Assembly: GCA_050633645.1 (NCBI GenBank)
Contig: JBOEGX010000002.1
Location: forward strand, 62,001-126,000
Direction: 5' to 3'
Length of the DNA stretch: 64,000 bases
From: UBA1672 sp050633645
Lineage (GTDB): Bacteria > Pseudomonadota > Alphaproteobacteria > Micavibrionales > Micavibrionaceae
Both the position numbers and the translations under genes were made by a program. Shown one piece after another: positions 9,318-17,527 of this stretch (the stretch's first letter is position 1; each line of letters begins with the position of its first letter). The notes beneath the pieces are model-generated. The model worked only from the letters and a program-made list of their open reading frames with translations. It was not told the DNA's origin and searched no databases.

Positions 9318-9794
9318 TTAATAGCTCTGAAATCCGTATTTGTTATAAAGCCCCAAAGGTTCTTTCTTATCTTTACTATAAATCACATAAAACATACCAT
9401 TTTCTTCGGCGGTTGTGATTTCAAAGATATAATCAACAAATTGCAAAACACGACGCTGATCAACACCCGCAAGTTTAATAAAATTCTCGCCAACTTTAAG
9501 AACAGGAATGTTATCACCATCAGTATATTGCTCAACCAATATATCAGCCGCATATAAATCACGCATCACACGTTTCTCATCGCCGGCATCTTTAATCCAA
9601 GCCTCTGGACTCCACGTATCACCATCCCACAAAGAACGCTGCCTGATTTGCTCCTCACCAATATAAGGCTCAAAATCCACACCGCGCCAATCATTGCCCC
9701 CCCAAGGCAAAAACGAAGTGTTTTTCTTTGCCTGAGCATCAGAAACAAACGTGGCAAAAGTCGCCAAAACAAGAAGAAAACCAAGAATACGCAT
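9318..9794 (-). CDS. Small secreted protein of unknown function
   Basis: This 158-residue protein has a clear signal peptide (residues 1-22, cleavage after AQA). The mature part is about 135 residues, acidic and aromatic-rich (many W, Y and F), with no cysteine, so a compact beta-rich periplasmic protein is likely. I recognise no family. It precedes the TPR-methyltransferase gene on the same strand with a 26-nt gap and may be co-transcribed with it. On the other side it is divergent from the FlgC-like gene. Confidence 0.7.
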   Translation of the reverse strand: MRILGFLLVLATFATFVSDAQAKKNTSFLPWGGNDWRGVDFEPYIGEEQIRQRSLWDGDTWSPEAWIKDAGDEKRVMRDLYAADILVEQYTDGDNIPVLKVGENFIKLAGVDQRRVLQFVDYIFEITTAEENGMFYVIYSKDKKEPLGLYNKYGFQSY

Positions 9795-9866
9795 TTTATA
9801 GATGTCCTTTTAAATCGAAATTATCTTTTATCAATAACATTTTAACGGTTCATATGGTATCTTAAA

Positions 9867-10268
9867 ATGATGACAAATGCCATTGGAATAGCATTAACAG
9901 GATTAAATGCAGCCTCGCAGCGCCTAAATGCGAGCGCATCAAACATTGCAAACGCTAGAAACACTGGCTCATTAACCGATGGTGACAACGCCCCCTACAC
10001 CCCGAAAACAACGCAATCCAAGGCATTAGGCAATGGCGGAGTCTTAACGCAAATCACCGAAAAATCCCCGGCATTCACCCCCGCCTATGATGCGAACTCA
10101 CCTTTTGCGGATGAAAACGGCATTATAGGCACACCAAATATCAGTTACGCCGAGGAAATTATAACAATGAAACTGGCCGAAATCTCATACAAGGCCAACC
10201 TAAACACCATCAAGGTCAGTAAGGATATGTTCGAGGAATTGCTCAACACCTTCGATAAAAAGGTATAA
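9867..10268 (+). CDS. FlgC-like flagellar proximal rod protein, isolated
   Basis: This 133-residue protein has the rod/hook family layout: an N-terminal helix ALTGLNAASQRLNASASNIAN (residues 8-28) matching the flagellar basal-body rod motif, a short middle, and a C-terminal helix (about 90-130; EEIITMKLAEISYKANLNT) like the FlgC C-terminus, where two helices form the rod coiled coil. It has no signal peptide, as expected for export by the flagellar type III apparatus. FlgC is usually 130-150 residues and sits with flgB and fliE; here no other flagellar gene is present in 64 kb. It may be a second copy or a dispersed flagellar gene. A short gap separates it from the formyltransferase-like gene. 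Confidence 0.75.
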   Translation: MMTNAIGIALTGLNAASQRLNASASNIANARNTGSLTDGDNAPYTPKTTQSKALGNGGVLTQITEKSPAFTPAYDANSPFADENGIIGTPNISYAEEIITMKLAEISYKANLNTIKVSKDMFEELLNTFDKKV

Positions 10269-10328
10269 TTCGCGTCTCAAATCATTTTCTTCCTTGCCTT
10301 CATCCCATTGATAATAAATAATTTTGCA

Positions 10329-11177
10329 ATGAAGTTCGTTTTTATTGGATATGACTACACTCTCGACATTGCCCTTCGTCTGATCGAAAATGGGCATGAG
10401 CTTATCGGCATTCACACCTTCACCTGTGACAATGTATTCGCCTTTAACAAACAAATTATCGATTTTGCAAATTACAATAATATCCCAATTACCGAAGAAA
10501 AAATTACCACAGGCGATATCGACAACGCCATCGCACGCGGTGCAAAATTATTTCTAAGCGCGGGATACCCACATAAAATCCCCGATATCACCGAAGATCG
10601 CGCTTACGCCATTAATATGCACCCAACTCTTCTTCCCCGCGCACGCGGCATGATGCCCCTGCCCCATATCATCTTAAATGAACCAAAGGCTGCCGGTTTC
10701 ACCCTTCATAAAATCACATCATCATTCGATTGCGGCGATATAATCTATCAAGAACCCGTACCCATAGATCATAATACTGATGTCGAAACCCTTTCGGCGC
10801 AAATCGCAATTCGCGCAAATAAATCAATCCCCGAAATAATCAAAAACATTGAAAAACACTGGAGCGAAGCAGCACCACAAAACGAAGAACAATCCTCAAC
10901 CGCCTCCCTCCCCGATGAGCAATACAGAACAATAAACTGGAACAGCGCGACCGAAGAATTGGAAAAACAGTCCCGCGCATTCGGACGCTTCGGAATGATC
11001 GCGCACATCACAAACAATATGGGGCAAACACAAAAGCTGGGCGTATTTCAATTCTCCTCATGGCAAGAAGATCACAATCTCGACTACGGAACTCTACTAC
11101 GTTCATCTCCTCGTGAAATCATCATAAGTATAAAAAATGGCTATGCCTGCCTCAAAGATTTTCAAATCCTTGCTTAA
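10329..11177 (+). CDS. Fmt-like formyltransferase family protein
   Basis: This is a cytosolic protein of about 282 residues. The N-terminal region resembles the formyl_trans_N fold of methionyl-tRNA and sugar formyltransferases, with the signature MHPTLLPRARG (about residues 98-108; the N/H pair is the catalytic site) and SFDCGDI carrying the conserved aspartate. The C-terminal part has an Fmt_C-like stretch (INWNSATEELEKQSRAFGRFG). True Fmt is about 310 residues and usually next to def; that context is missing, so a sugar-nucleotide or other formyltransferase is as likely. The upstream TTG at 10308 would add seven residues; the ATG at 10329 starts a normal beta-strand (MKFVFIGYD). Neither has a clear ribosome-binding site. 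Confidence 0.72.
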   Translation: MKFVFIGYDYTLDIALRLIENGHELIGIHTFTCDNVFAFNKQIIDFANYNNIPITEEKITTGDIDNAIARGAKLFLSAGYPHKIPDITEDRAYAINMHPTLLPRARGMMPLPHIILNEPKAAGFTLHKITSSFDCGDIIYQEPVPIDHNTDVETLSAQIAIRANKSIPEIIKNIEKHWSEAAPQNEEQSSTASLPDEQYRTINWNSATEELEKQSRAFGRFGMIAHITNNMGQTQKLGVFQFSSWQEDHNLDYGTLLRSSPREIIISIKNGYACLKDFQILA

Positions 11178-11231
11178 CACATATTATAAGCGTAGAATTT
11201 TTGTCTGTTTTTAAGGTAAACTCTCAATATC

Positions 11232-12476
11232 ATGTGGCGGTCAATATTTATTACAGGCTTTATTCTTCTGGTGGCATTACTGCACACCACACAAAATGAC
11301 GCCTACGCACTTGATGTCAAAGATATGCGATTTGGGGTTTATCAGGAAAAGATTCGCCTTGTTCTAGATATAGACAAAGTAACGGATTTCAGAACCTTCG
11401 TCCTTGATTCACCATACCGAATCGTTTTGGATCTCCCCAGTTTCGAATGGAAAGCAGGACAAACGCCAAAACCACCCCAGGCAAAAATCAATGACATTAG
11501 ACAGGGGAAATTAAACAGTACAATATCCCGCATAGTTTTAGATATGCAACACCCCATCATGATCGAAAGCGCTTTCCTCCTACCATCCCAAGATAAAAAA
11601 ACGAATCGCATCGTTATAGATTATAAATTCGTAGATAAACCCAGCTTCACAAAAAATAAAAGTACAATTCACGGCACACTAACCGTCACTCCAACAGAAG
11701 CAAACCTATCATCAAATGAAATCCCGCGCCCACCACAAAACACAAACCGCCCGTCAAAAAATACAATTCCCAACGTAAAAAAACCACTCATCATTATTGA
11801 CCCCGGCCACGGCGGACAAGACCCAGGGGCGCATTCAAAAAATAAAATTTACGAAAAAAATGTCGTCCTCGCCCTATCAAAAGAGCTAAAAAAACAGCTC
11901 TTAAATACTGGGAAATATAACGTCTTATTAACACGAGAATCAGATGTCTACATCCGCCTGAAAGACAGGGTGAAATTTGCACGCGATCACGAAGCCGACC
12001 TGTTTATCTCCATTCATGCCGATTCGATTCACAAGCCGAATGTACACGGCACATCTGTTTACACCATTTCTAAAAAAGCATCAGATGCACAAACAGCAAA
12101 GCTCGCGGAAAAAGAAAATCAATCCGACCTTATGGCCGGGCTGGATCTTAACATTGATGATGAACAAGTTGCATTTATCCTCGGAGATTTCCTGATGAAT
12201 GACACCATGAACCAATCCAAGTTTTTTGCCAACACACTGGTCTCTAAATTCAAACACAGCAATATAAACACCCTTGAAAACCCGCATCGTTATGCTGGGT
12301 TCGCCGTTCTAAAAGCCCCTGACATACCTTCAGTCCTAATCGAAGCTGGGTTCATGTCTAATGCAAAAGAAGCAAAGCTCCTCAACCAAAACGACCACAG
12401 AAAAAAAATATCTCAATCCATTGTAAACAGCGTAAATTCTTACTTTTCTTACGCGCGTGAAAATGAAACACGCTAA
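11232..12476 (+). CDS. amiC: N-acetylmuramoyl-L-alanine amidase with AMIN domain (AmiC-like)
   Basis: This is a periplasmic zinc amidase that cleaves the stem peptide from MurNAc in septal peptidoglycan. A signal peptide occupies about 1-26. The AMIN domain (about 28-132) is expected to target it to the septum or peptidoglycan. A low-complexity proline and asparagine linker follows (160-182), then Amidase_3 (185-405). Zinc ligands H193 (DPGHGG), E208 (YEKNVVL) and H262 (SIHAD) are present, as is catalytic E371 (VLIEAGF). A helical insert at about 285-335 resembles the autoinhibitory helix region that responds to EnvC/NlpD activators. The length of 414 is normal. It has its own start 54 nt after the formyltransferase-like gene. 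AmiA/B/C cannot be distinguished firmly; the AMIN domain favours AmiC/AmiB type. Confidence 0.93.
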   Translation: MWRSIFITGFILLVALLHTTQNDAYALDVKDMRFGVYQEKIRLVLDIDKVTDFRTFVLDSPYRIVLDLPSFEWKAGQTPKPPQAKINDIRQGKLNSTISRIVLDMQHPIMIESAFLLPSQDKKTNRIVIDYKFVDKPSFTKNKSTIHGTLTVTPTEANLSSNEIPRPPQNTNRPSKNTIPNVKKPLIIIDPGHGGQDPGAHSKNKIYEKNVVLALSKELKKQLLNTGKYNVLLTRESDVYIRLKDRVKFARDHEADLFISIHADSIHKPNVHGTSVYTISKKASDAQTAKLAEKENQSDLMAGLDLNIDDEQVAFILGDFLMNDTMNQSKFFANTLVSKFKHSNINTLENPHRYAGFAVLKAPDIPSVLIEAGFMSNAKEAKLLNQNDHRKKISQSIVNSVNSYFSYARENETR

Positions 12477-12653
12477 CCAATGCAATATCAACACAGTGTG
12501 ACATTTTTGCATCAACGGGATAAAGATTTTAAAAACAACAAAAAGAACTTGAAAATATCACCACGTAGTATAAATGAATCTAGGTATTAGGTTTATATAT
12601 GATGCCTTCGGGTATCTACCCTGAATTAACAATGAATAGAACGAGGAATTAAA

Positions 12654-12860
12654 ATGAAAAAAGCTATTTCAGCATTCTGCTTAGTTGGAGCAACACTATC
12701 TCTTGCTGCATGTGACACAACAGGTATGGGTGACGTTGACACACAACCACCTTACGCAATGGAAAGAACTGCGGTTACAACTCCAAAAGCTGCACCAGTA
12801 GCAACACCAACTCCAGTTGCTCCAGCTGAAAAAGTATTCCAAAGAGCACAAACTAAGTAA
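12654..12860 (+). CDS. Small lipoprotein of unknown function
   Basis: The 68-residue precursor has a type II signal peptide: a hydrophobic core and lipobox LAAC with the lipidated cysteine at residue 20 (LSLAACD). The mature part is about 49 residues with no folded domain; it is proline-, alanine- and threonine-rich (PKAAPVATPTPVAPAEK) and ends with basic residues. GAGGA lies 6 nt before the ATG. The gene is a single transcription unit with a strong terminator at 12885, and a 177-nt gap upstream gives room for a promoter. Such short proline-rich lipoproteins often act as periplasmic spacers or accessories, but nothing here fixes the role. D at +2 could favour inner-membrane retention in enterobacteria, a rule that may not hold here. 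Confidence 0.85.
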   Translation: MKKAISAFCLVGATLSLAACDTTGMGDVDTQPPYAMERTAVTTPKAAPVATPTPVAPAEKVFQRAQTK

Positions 12861-12884
12861 TTTGGATTACAAAATAACTATTTC

Positions 12885-12916
12885 AAAAAGACTGTCTTTG
12901 TGGCAGTCTTTTTTTT
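12885..12916 (+). terminator. Rho-independent terminator after the small lipoprotein
   Basis: A 10-bp stem (12885-12894 with 12904-12913, GACTG/CAGTC core) and a 9-nt loop run into eight T residues, 24 nt after the lipoprotein stop. Confidence 0.9.
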
Positions 12917-12940
12917 GATTTAAATTAAAAAGAGTTGGCG

Positions 12941-13243
12941 ATGAAAAAAACACTATTAAAAGTTTCAACGTTCTTTGCTGTAAATGCAATCGGATTTAGC
13001 ATGAGCACCGCAATCGTTCTTGCCGCGTCTGCACTAAACTTAATTGATTTAAGCACGCCTGATTTCAACATAGAGCAATTTAAGCACGATATATTCTTCA
13101 AACACTCTATGACATGGATGATCTGCGCAATATTCAGCTTCTCATTTTTCTTTTTAAAGGGAATCTGGCGCAATATATTATTATTCGCGCCTATCGCCAT
13201 ACCACTCATCTACAGCTTAATGAACTTGGCCAAATATATATAA
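12941..13243 (+). CDS. Small inner-membrane protein of unknown function
   Basis: This is a protein of about 100 residues with three hydrophobic segments (about 8-33, 58-75 and 79-97) and a short soluble loop between the first two. The start is placed at ATG 12941, preceded by AAGAG; an in-frame TTG six bases upstream is less likely. There is no recognised domain. It lies between the lipoprotein terminator and the convergent L,D-transpeptidase gene, whose stop is only 3 nt away. Confidence 0.65.
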   Translation: MKKTLLKVSTFFAVNAIGFSMSTAIVLAASALNLIDLSTPDFNIEQFKHDIFFKHSMTWMICAIFSFSFFFLKGIWRNILLFAPIAIPLIYSLMNLAKYI

Positions 13244-13246
13244 TAT

Positions 13247-14326
13247 TTACTGCTGCAATGCCATTTTCTGTGCAGCATCATCCCTTAACCGCACGTCTTT
13301 AAGAGCACTTTCATTCTGCACATCAGGCTTATTTTTCGGCATTGGCGTCTGCTCAATTTCGATCTCCACATCTCGCTCAGAATCCCCTCCAACCTGCACA
13401 ACATCCTCATCAAAATATCGCGCAATACGAACAGGATACCCGCTACGCTCCCGCAAAGCCATACGAATACGCGGCCAGTTTAACAACTCATAATACTTCC
13501 CAGCAACGTCAATAATACGCTCCATATCATCATCAGAAAATTCATATTGTTCAACCGCTCCATACTCTTCCATCTTAATGGCCTGCGCCATATCTGGGTG
13601 CGCTTCTAAATAAAGTTCATTATCAATCCAAGATACTTTTATCGGTTGATTAATCACATTAACTTTCGTCCCAACAGGCACTTGCTCAAAAAACACTTTC
13701 ACATCTTCTGGATACATACGAATACATCCACTGCTCACCCGGCGTCCAATTCCATAAGGCTTATTCGTGCCATGCATCGCATATTGCGGCCATCCAAAAT
13801 AAAGAGCATGCGTGCCCAATGGATTTTCTGGCCCTGGTGGCACAGAAGCCGGAAGCTCAGGATCTTCACGCCTCATACGCGGCGTTGGCCTCCATGTTGG
13901 CCCATCTTTTTTACGAACAATACTGGTCTCACCAATCGGCGTTGCCAACCCCTCACGCCCAATACCCAAGGGATATGTATAGGGTGCATTATCACCATTC
14001 AAATACGCATACACCCGCATTTCAGGTAAATTAATAACAATCCCCTTACGCGGCGCATTCGGAAGCAAATGGCGTTTTGGCAAGATAACCTCTGCCCCAT
14101 CACCAGGAATCCAAGGGTCAAGCTTAGGATTAGCGGCACGCAATTCAACAAAACCAAGACCATGATCCCGCGCCAGATGAATAAGTGTATCTTCATATTC
14201 TGCCTTATACATCTCCATCTCACCAATATAATTTTTATCATAATCGGCAAAAGACACACCAGACACCAAGCTGCAACCAACAAAAGCAGCAGCCATGAAA
14301 CTTAATTTCGAGAATCTAAAAAACAT
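13247..14326 (-). CDS. L,D-transpeptidase (YkuD/ErfK family)
   Basis: This periplasmic enzyme makes 3-3 cross-links in peptidoglycan or attaches proteins to it. A signal peptide spans about 1-27 (cleavage after SFA). Residues 43-85 form a LysM-like peptidoglycan-binding module (DTLIHLARDHGLGFVELRAANP). The YkuD domain covers about 94-225 with the motif HGTNKPYGIGRRVSSGCIRM, giving H185 and nucleophile C201, both intact. A C-terminal region of about 130 residues is acidic and rich in E and D, without a known fold. The LysM-YkuD order matches the ErfK/YbiS/YcfS/YnhG family of lipoprotein-attaching enzymes. It lies close to the amidase, but on the opposite strand. Confidence 0.93.
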   Translation of the reverse strand: MFFRFSKLSFMAAAFVGCSLVSGVSFADYDKNYIGEMEMYKAEYEDTLIHLARDHGLGFVELRAANPKLDPWIPGDGAEVILPKRHLLPNAPRKGIVINLPEMRVYAYLNGDNAPYTYPLGIGREGLATPIGETSIVRKKDGPTWRPTPRMRREDPELPASVPPGPENPLGTHALYFGWPQYAMHGTNKPYGIGRRVSSGCIRMYPEDVKVFFEQVPVGTKVNVINQPIKVSWIDNELYLEAHPDMAQAIKMEEYGAVEQYEFSDDDMERIIDVAGKYYELLNWPRIRMALRERSGYPVRIARYFDEDVVQVGGDSERDVEIEIEQTPMPKNKPDVQNESALKDVRLRDDAAQKMALQQ

Positions 14327-14399
14327 AACCTATTCCATAATTTTGAAAAACTATTCTAGCAGAAATTCAGAAAAGGAATACGGTGGAAATAAAAATATT

Positions 14400-14741
14400 T
14401 TAACTTTCCAATAACAAATCAATTTCAACGCTTAACTTTTCATATGCACGATCAAAAACGCCGCTTTTCGCAATGCGCCCCTTGCCTTGCTTATAAACTT
14501 CAAACATTGTGGTTGCTGGCCCGACTTTGCGTATTACAAACTGTAAGTATGGAACATTTTGATTGGAAAGATAATAAGTATAGCTCGCAAGCCCAGCATC
14601 AAAATCACATTCAACCGTTCGATAGGTCAACACCTTATGAACTGAGGCAGAGCAATAAAGTTGGTCAAGTTTACGAAATTGATTTTGTGTGAATCCCGCA
14701 GGTTGTTGAAACGCAGGATTATGAATAACTTCAAATACCAT
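14400..14741 (-). CDS. Hypothetical protein, about 113 residues
   Basis: No family was recognised. The frame extends to 14801, but that start would overlap the divergent thioredoxin-like gene. The ATG at 14741 (MVFEVIHNPAF...) gives a soluble protein of 113 residues without a signal peptide, with alternating strands and a helical end. It has only two cysteines. The true start is uncertain, as no strong ribosome-binding site is seen. It lies 74 nt beyond the start of the L,D-transpeptidase gene on the same strand and could be co-transcribed with it. Confidence 0.5.
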   Translation of the reverse strand: MVFEVIHNPAFQQPAGFTQNQFRKLDQLYCSASVHKVLTYRTVECDFDAGLASYTYYLSNQNVPYLQFVIRKVGPATTMFEVYKQGKGRIAKSGVFDRAYEKLSVEIDLLLES

Positions 14742-14782
14742 AAGATCTATGATACCAAAAAAAGGAACAAAAAGGAAGAAAC

Positions 14783-15355
14783 ATGGTTCTACTCCACACA
14801 CCTGAAAAGAAAAACAACTTCAAGGCCCCTGACTTTGCCCTCGAAAGCACAAACGGAAGCATCGTTAAATTAGAAGACTGCATGGGCGATTCGGGCGTTG
14901 CGGTCATGTTCATATGCAACCATTGCCCCTATGTCATCGCCATCATTGACCGCATCGTTGAGACCTGCAATAAATTACAAGAAAACGGCATCGGCTGCAT
15001 CGCAATCATGTCCAATGACACACAAACCCACCCTGCAGATTCTTTCGAAAATATGAAATTATTCGCTCAAAAACATGATTTCACCTTCCCCTATGTCATT
15101 GATGAAAAACAAGACGTGGCAAAAGCATACGAAGCCGTTTGCACCCCCGATTTTTTCGGCTTTGATAAAGATGGAATACTACAATATCGTGGCCGTTTAG
15201 ACAGTGCCGCTAATAAGCCAGCCGATGAAACAACCACTCCTGAGCTACTGAACGCAATGCTAAAATTAAAAAACAGCGAACCCACCACCACACAAATCCC
15301 ATCAATGGGTTGCTCCATTAAATGGAAAGAAGAACCCAAAAAAATATTTGAATAA
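14783..15355 (+). CDS. Thioredoxin-fold (AhpC/TSA-like redoxin) protein with CNHC motif
   Basis: This is a 190-residue cytosolic protein of the redoxin/AhpC-TSA superfamily. After a short N-terminal segment (NFKAPDFAL) comes the active-site motif FICNHCPYV with C45 and C48, the CxxC form found in a common bacterial subfamily in place of the peroxiredoxin TxxC. An insertion (MSNDTQTHPADSFENM) and a later VCTPDFFGF segment, equivalent to the cis-Pro loop, are typical of that subfamily. The probable role is thiol-disulfide exchange or peroxide reduction; the exact substrate is unknown. It has no signal peptide. It precedes yfgM by 78 nt and may head the yfgM-bamB-der run. Confidence 0.88.
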   Translation: MVLLHTPEKKNNFKAPDFALESTNGSIVKLEDCMGDSGVAVMFICNHCPYVIAIIDRIVETCNKLQENGIGCIAIMSNDTQTHPADSFENMKLFAQKHDFTFPYVIDEKQDVAKAYEAVCTPDFFGFDKDGILQYRGRLDSAANKPADETTTPELLNAMLKLKNSEPTTTQIPSMGCSIKWKEEPKKIFE

Positions 15356-15433
15356 CACTATAAAAACTCTAGCCTTACCCTCAAATATGGTTACAATACT
15401 AACCATTCAAGATGTTACAGGAATTATAAAGCA

Positions 15434-16081
15434 ATGGCCGATATTTTTGTCGAAGTTGATGAAGCACTCAAACAAGAAAAGCTCGAACTGCTCTGGAAAA
15501 AATATGGCGGTATTTTAATTGGTGCCATCATCGCAATAATCCTTGGAACAGCCGCAAACGCTGGATATAAATCATGGAAAACAAACCATGATACAAAACA
15601 AACAGACATATATTTATCCACCCTTGATAAAACATCCCCCACGGCAGATGATATTCTATCAATCACCAATGACCTTGAAGGCGGCCTTAAAACACTCACC
15701 CAAATAAAAGCCGCAGGAACAGCATATAAAAATGGTAATATTGAAAAAGCTGCGAAAATTTACGCGTCTATCACCTCTGATGAAAATGCCGACCCAAACC
15801 TGAAACATCTTGCCGCTTACATGACGGCACATACATCATCAAATTTAGACAACGAGCTAAAATTAGTTTCATTTCAGGCCATGGCCGAAAATGATGAAAA
15901 TCCATGGAATCTCTATGCAAAATTAGATGCTGCCCTTCTTCTTGCAAACGAAAAGAAAGACTACACAGCAGCAAGAAAATACCTAAAAGAAATTAACGAC
16001 AATGAAAAGGCACCAAAAACCTTGCGCCAAAAGGCACAATCCATTGATATTTTATACGCTCTAAAACAAAGCGCTAAGTAA
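15434..16081 (+). CDS. yfgM: YfgM-like membrane-anchored TPR protein (ancillary SecYEG subunit family)
   Basis: This 215-residue protein has a short cytosolic N-terminus (MADIFVEVDEALKQEKLELLWKKYG), one membrane segment at about 27-46 and a periplasmic helical TPR domain. The N-terminal segment EVDEALKQEKLELLWKKYG matches the conserved YfgM/DUF2133 opening. In E. coli YfgM binds SecYEG and helps periplasmic chaperone hand-over. The order yfgM-bamB-der is conserved in many proteobacteria and supports the call; hisS, often upstream, is replaced here by a redoxin gene. GGAA is a short distance before the ATG. Confidence 0.88.
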   Translation: MADIFVEVDEALKQEKLELLWKKYGGILIGAIIAIILGTAANAGYKSWKTNHDTKQTDIYLSTLDKTSPTADDILSITNDLEGGLKTLTQIKAAGTAYKNGNIEKAAKIYASITSDENADPNLKHLAAYMTAHTSSNLDNELKLVSFQAMAENDENPWNLYAKLDAALLLANEKKDYTAARKYLKEINDNEKAPKTLRQKAQSIDILYALKQSAK

Positions 16082-16115
16082 CATTAAAAACCATTATTTT
16101 CATAGGATTATCAGA

Positions 16116-17453
16116 ATGATAAAAAACAAAACGATACTACTCGTTTCATCAGCGCTCTTTCTTTCCTCTTGTTCAATGGGATCAATATTTGGCGGCGATA
16201 AAGAACAAGCTCCATTAGAAGGTGATCGCGTTTCCGTTCTTGAACTTCAACGTGGATTAAATGCAGACACACCCTTGTCAGACGGACAAAGCTTTGAACT
16301 CCCCGATCTATGGGTCAATGGTGCATGGCCGCAAGCTGGTGGATACCCAAACCACTCAATGAACAATTTAAGCATCAATAGCGCGGAACTCAAAAAAATA
16401 TGGAGCGCCGATATCGGCAGTGGTTCATCAAATGAAATACCGCTAACCGCTCAACCCATTATTCAAGGCAATATAGCCTACACACTGGATACATCCTCAC
16501 GCTTAAATGCGTTTGAGACAAGCCGGGGCAAAAAGCTATGGTCACTAGACGTCAGCAAAGATAATGAAGATGATGACGTCATTAGCGGCGGCATCTCATA
16601 CGCCCATAATACAATATTCATCACAAACGGATATGATGAAGTGCTCGCCGTGTCACCCGAGAGCAAAGAAATATTATGGCGCAAACGCCTACCCGCACCA
16701 TCGCGCGCCGCACCAACTGTTATCGGTGGACGCGTATTTGTTTCCACAATAGACAGCCGCCTCGTTACATTCGGCGCGGCAGATGGGAAAAACCTTTGGG
16801 AATATGTTGGAATTGGTGAAATGGCTGGCCTTCTGGGGGCGGCTAGCCCCGCAGCAGATAACACAATCGTCGTCCCCGTCTTCTCCTCTGGTGAAATAAC
16901 GGCGCTCCGTGTTGAAAATGGTTCTGTCGCCTGGTCAGACAATCTCGCAAATGTCAGCCGCCTAGGTGGAGGCCTTGAAAGCCTTTCAGACATCAAAGCC
17001 ATGCCCGTAATCAACAAGGGCCTCGTCCTTGCCATAAGTTACAGCGGTAAAATGGTCACCATCGACCAAACCACTGGCGCACGCGTTTGGCAACGTGACA
17101 TCGCAGGCTCACAAATGCCCTGGGTCTCTGGTAATTTAGTCTTCGTACTCGCCACAAATAATGAACTCGTTGCGCTCAGCCTCATTGACGGACGTATCTT
17201 CTGGGTCAAACAACTCCCCAAATTTGAAGATGAAAAAGACCGTGATGATCCAATACGCTGGAACGGGCCGGTGATGGCAAACGGAAACCTCTTACTTGCA
17301 GGATCGAACGGCCAAATGATTGAGGTAAATGCACATAACGGAGAGATCATTCGTACCATTAAAACAAAAGCTAATGTTCAAATCGCCCCCGTTATTGCAA
17401 ATGGTACGCTTTACCTTCTATCTGATGATGGTACACTCTCCGCCTATCAATAA
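16116..17453 (+). CDS. bamB: Outer-membrane assembly lipoprotein BamB
   Basis: This is the beta-propeller scaffold of the BAM complex, which inserts beta-barrel proteins into the outer membrane. A type II signal peptide ends in LSSC, with the lipidated cysteine at residue 19. About eight PQQ-like propeller blades follow (40-445), with repeated motifs such as AFETSRGKKLWSLDV, SPESKEILWRK, AADGKNLWEY and INQTTGARVWQRD-like strands. The length of 445 is slightly above the E. coli protein (392), normal for alphaproteobacteria. It sits between yfgM and der, 34 nt and 74 nt away. Confidence 0.95.
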   Translation: MIKNKTILLVSSALFLSSCSMGSIFGGDKEQAPLEGDRVSVLELQRGLNADTPLSDGQSFELPDLWVNGAWPQAGGYPNHSMNNLSINSAELKKIWSADIGSGSSNEIPLTAQPIIQGNIAYTLDTSSRLNAFETSRGKKLWSLDVSKDNEDDDVISGGISYAHNTIFITNGYDEVLAVSPESKEILWRKRLPAPSRAAPTVIGGRVFVSTIDSRLVTFGAADGKNLWEYVGIGEMAGLLGAASPAADNTIVVPVFSSGEITALRVENGSVAWSDNLANVSRLGGGLESLSDIKAMPVINKGLVLAISYSGKMVTIDQTTGARVWQRDIAGSQMPWVSGNLVFVLATNNELVALSLIDGRIFWVKQLPKFEDEKDRDDPIRWNGPVMANGNLLLAGSNGQMIEVNAHNGEIIRTIKTKANVQIAPVIANGTLYLLSDDGTLSAYQ

Positions 17454-17527
17454 AAATAGCATCTTACGAACCTTTGTGTTATGACCATTGCCGAACGCAA
17501 ATGAAATGACGATAAACAGGATAAATC

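Noticed and set aside
12549..12575. TTGAAA and TATAAA before the small lipoprotein as a promoter
   Set aside because: The spacing is only 14 nt, too short for a sigma-70 promoter.
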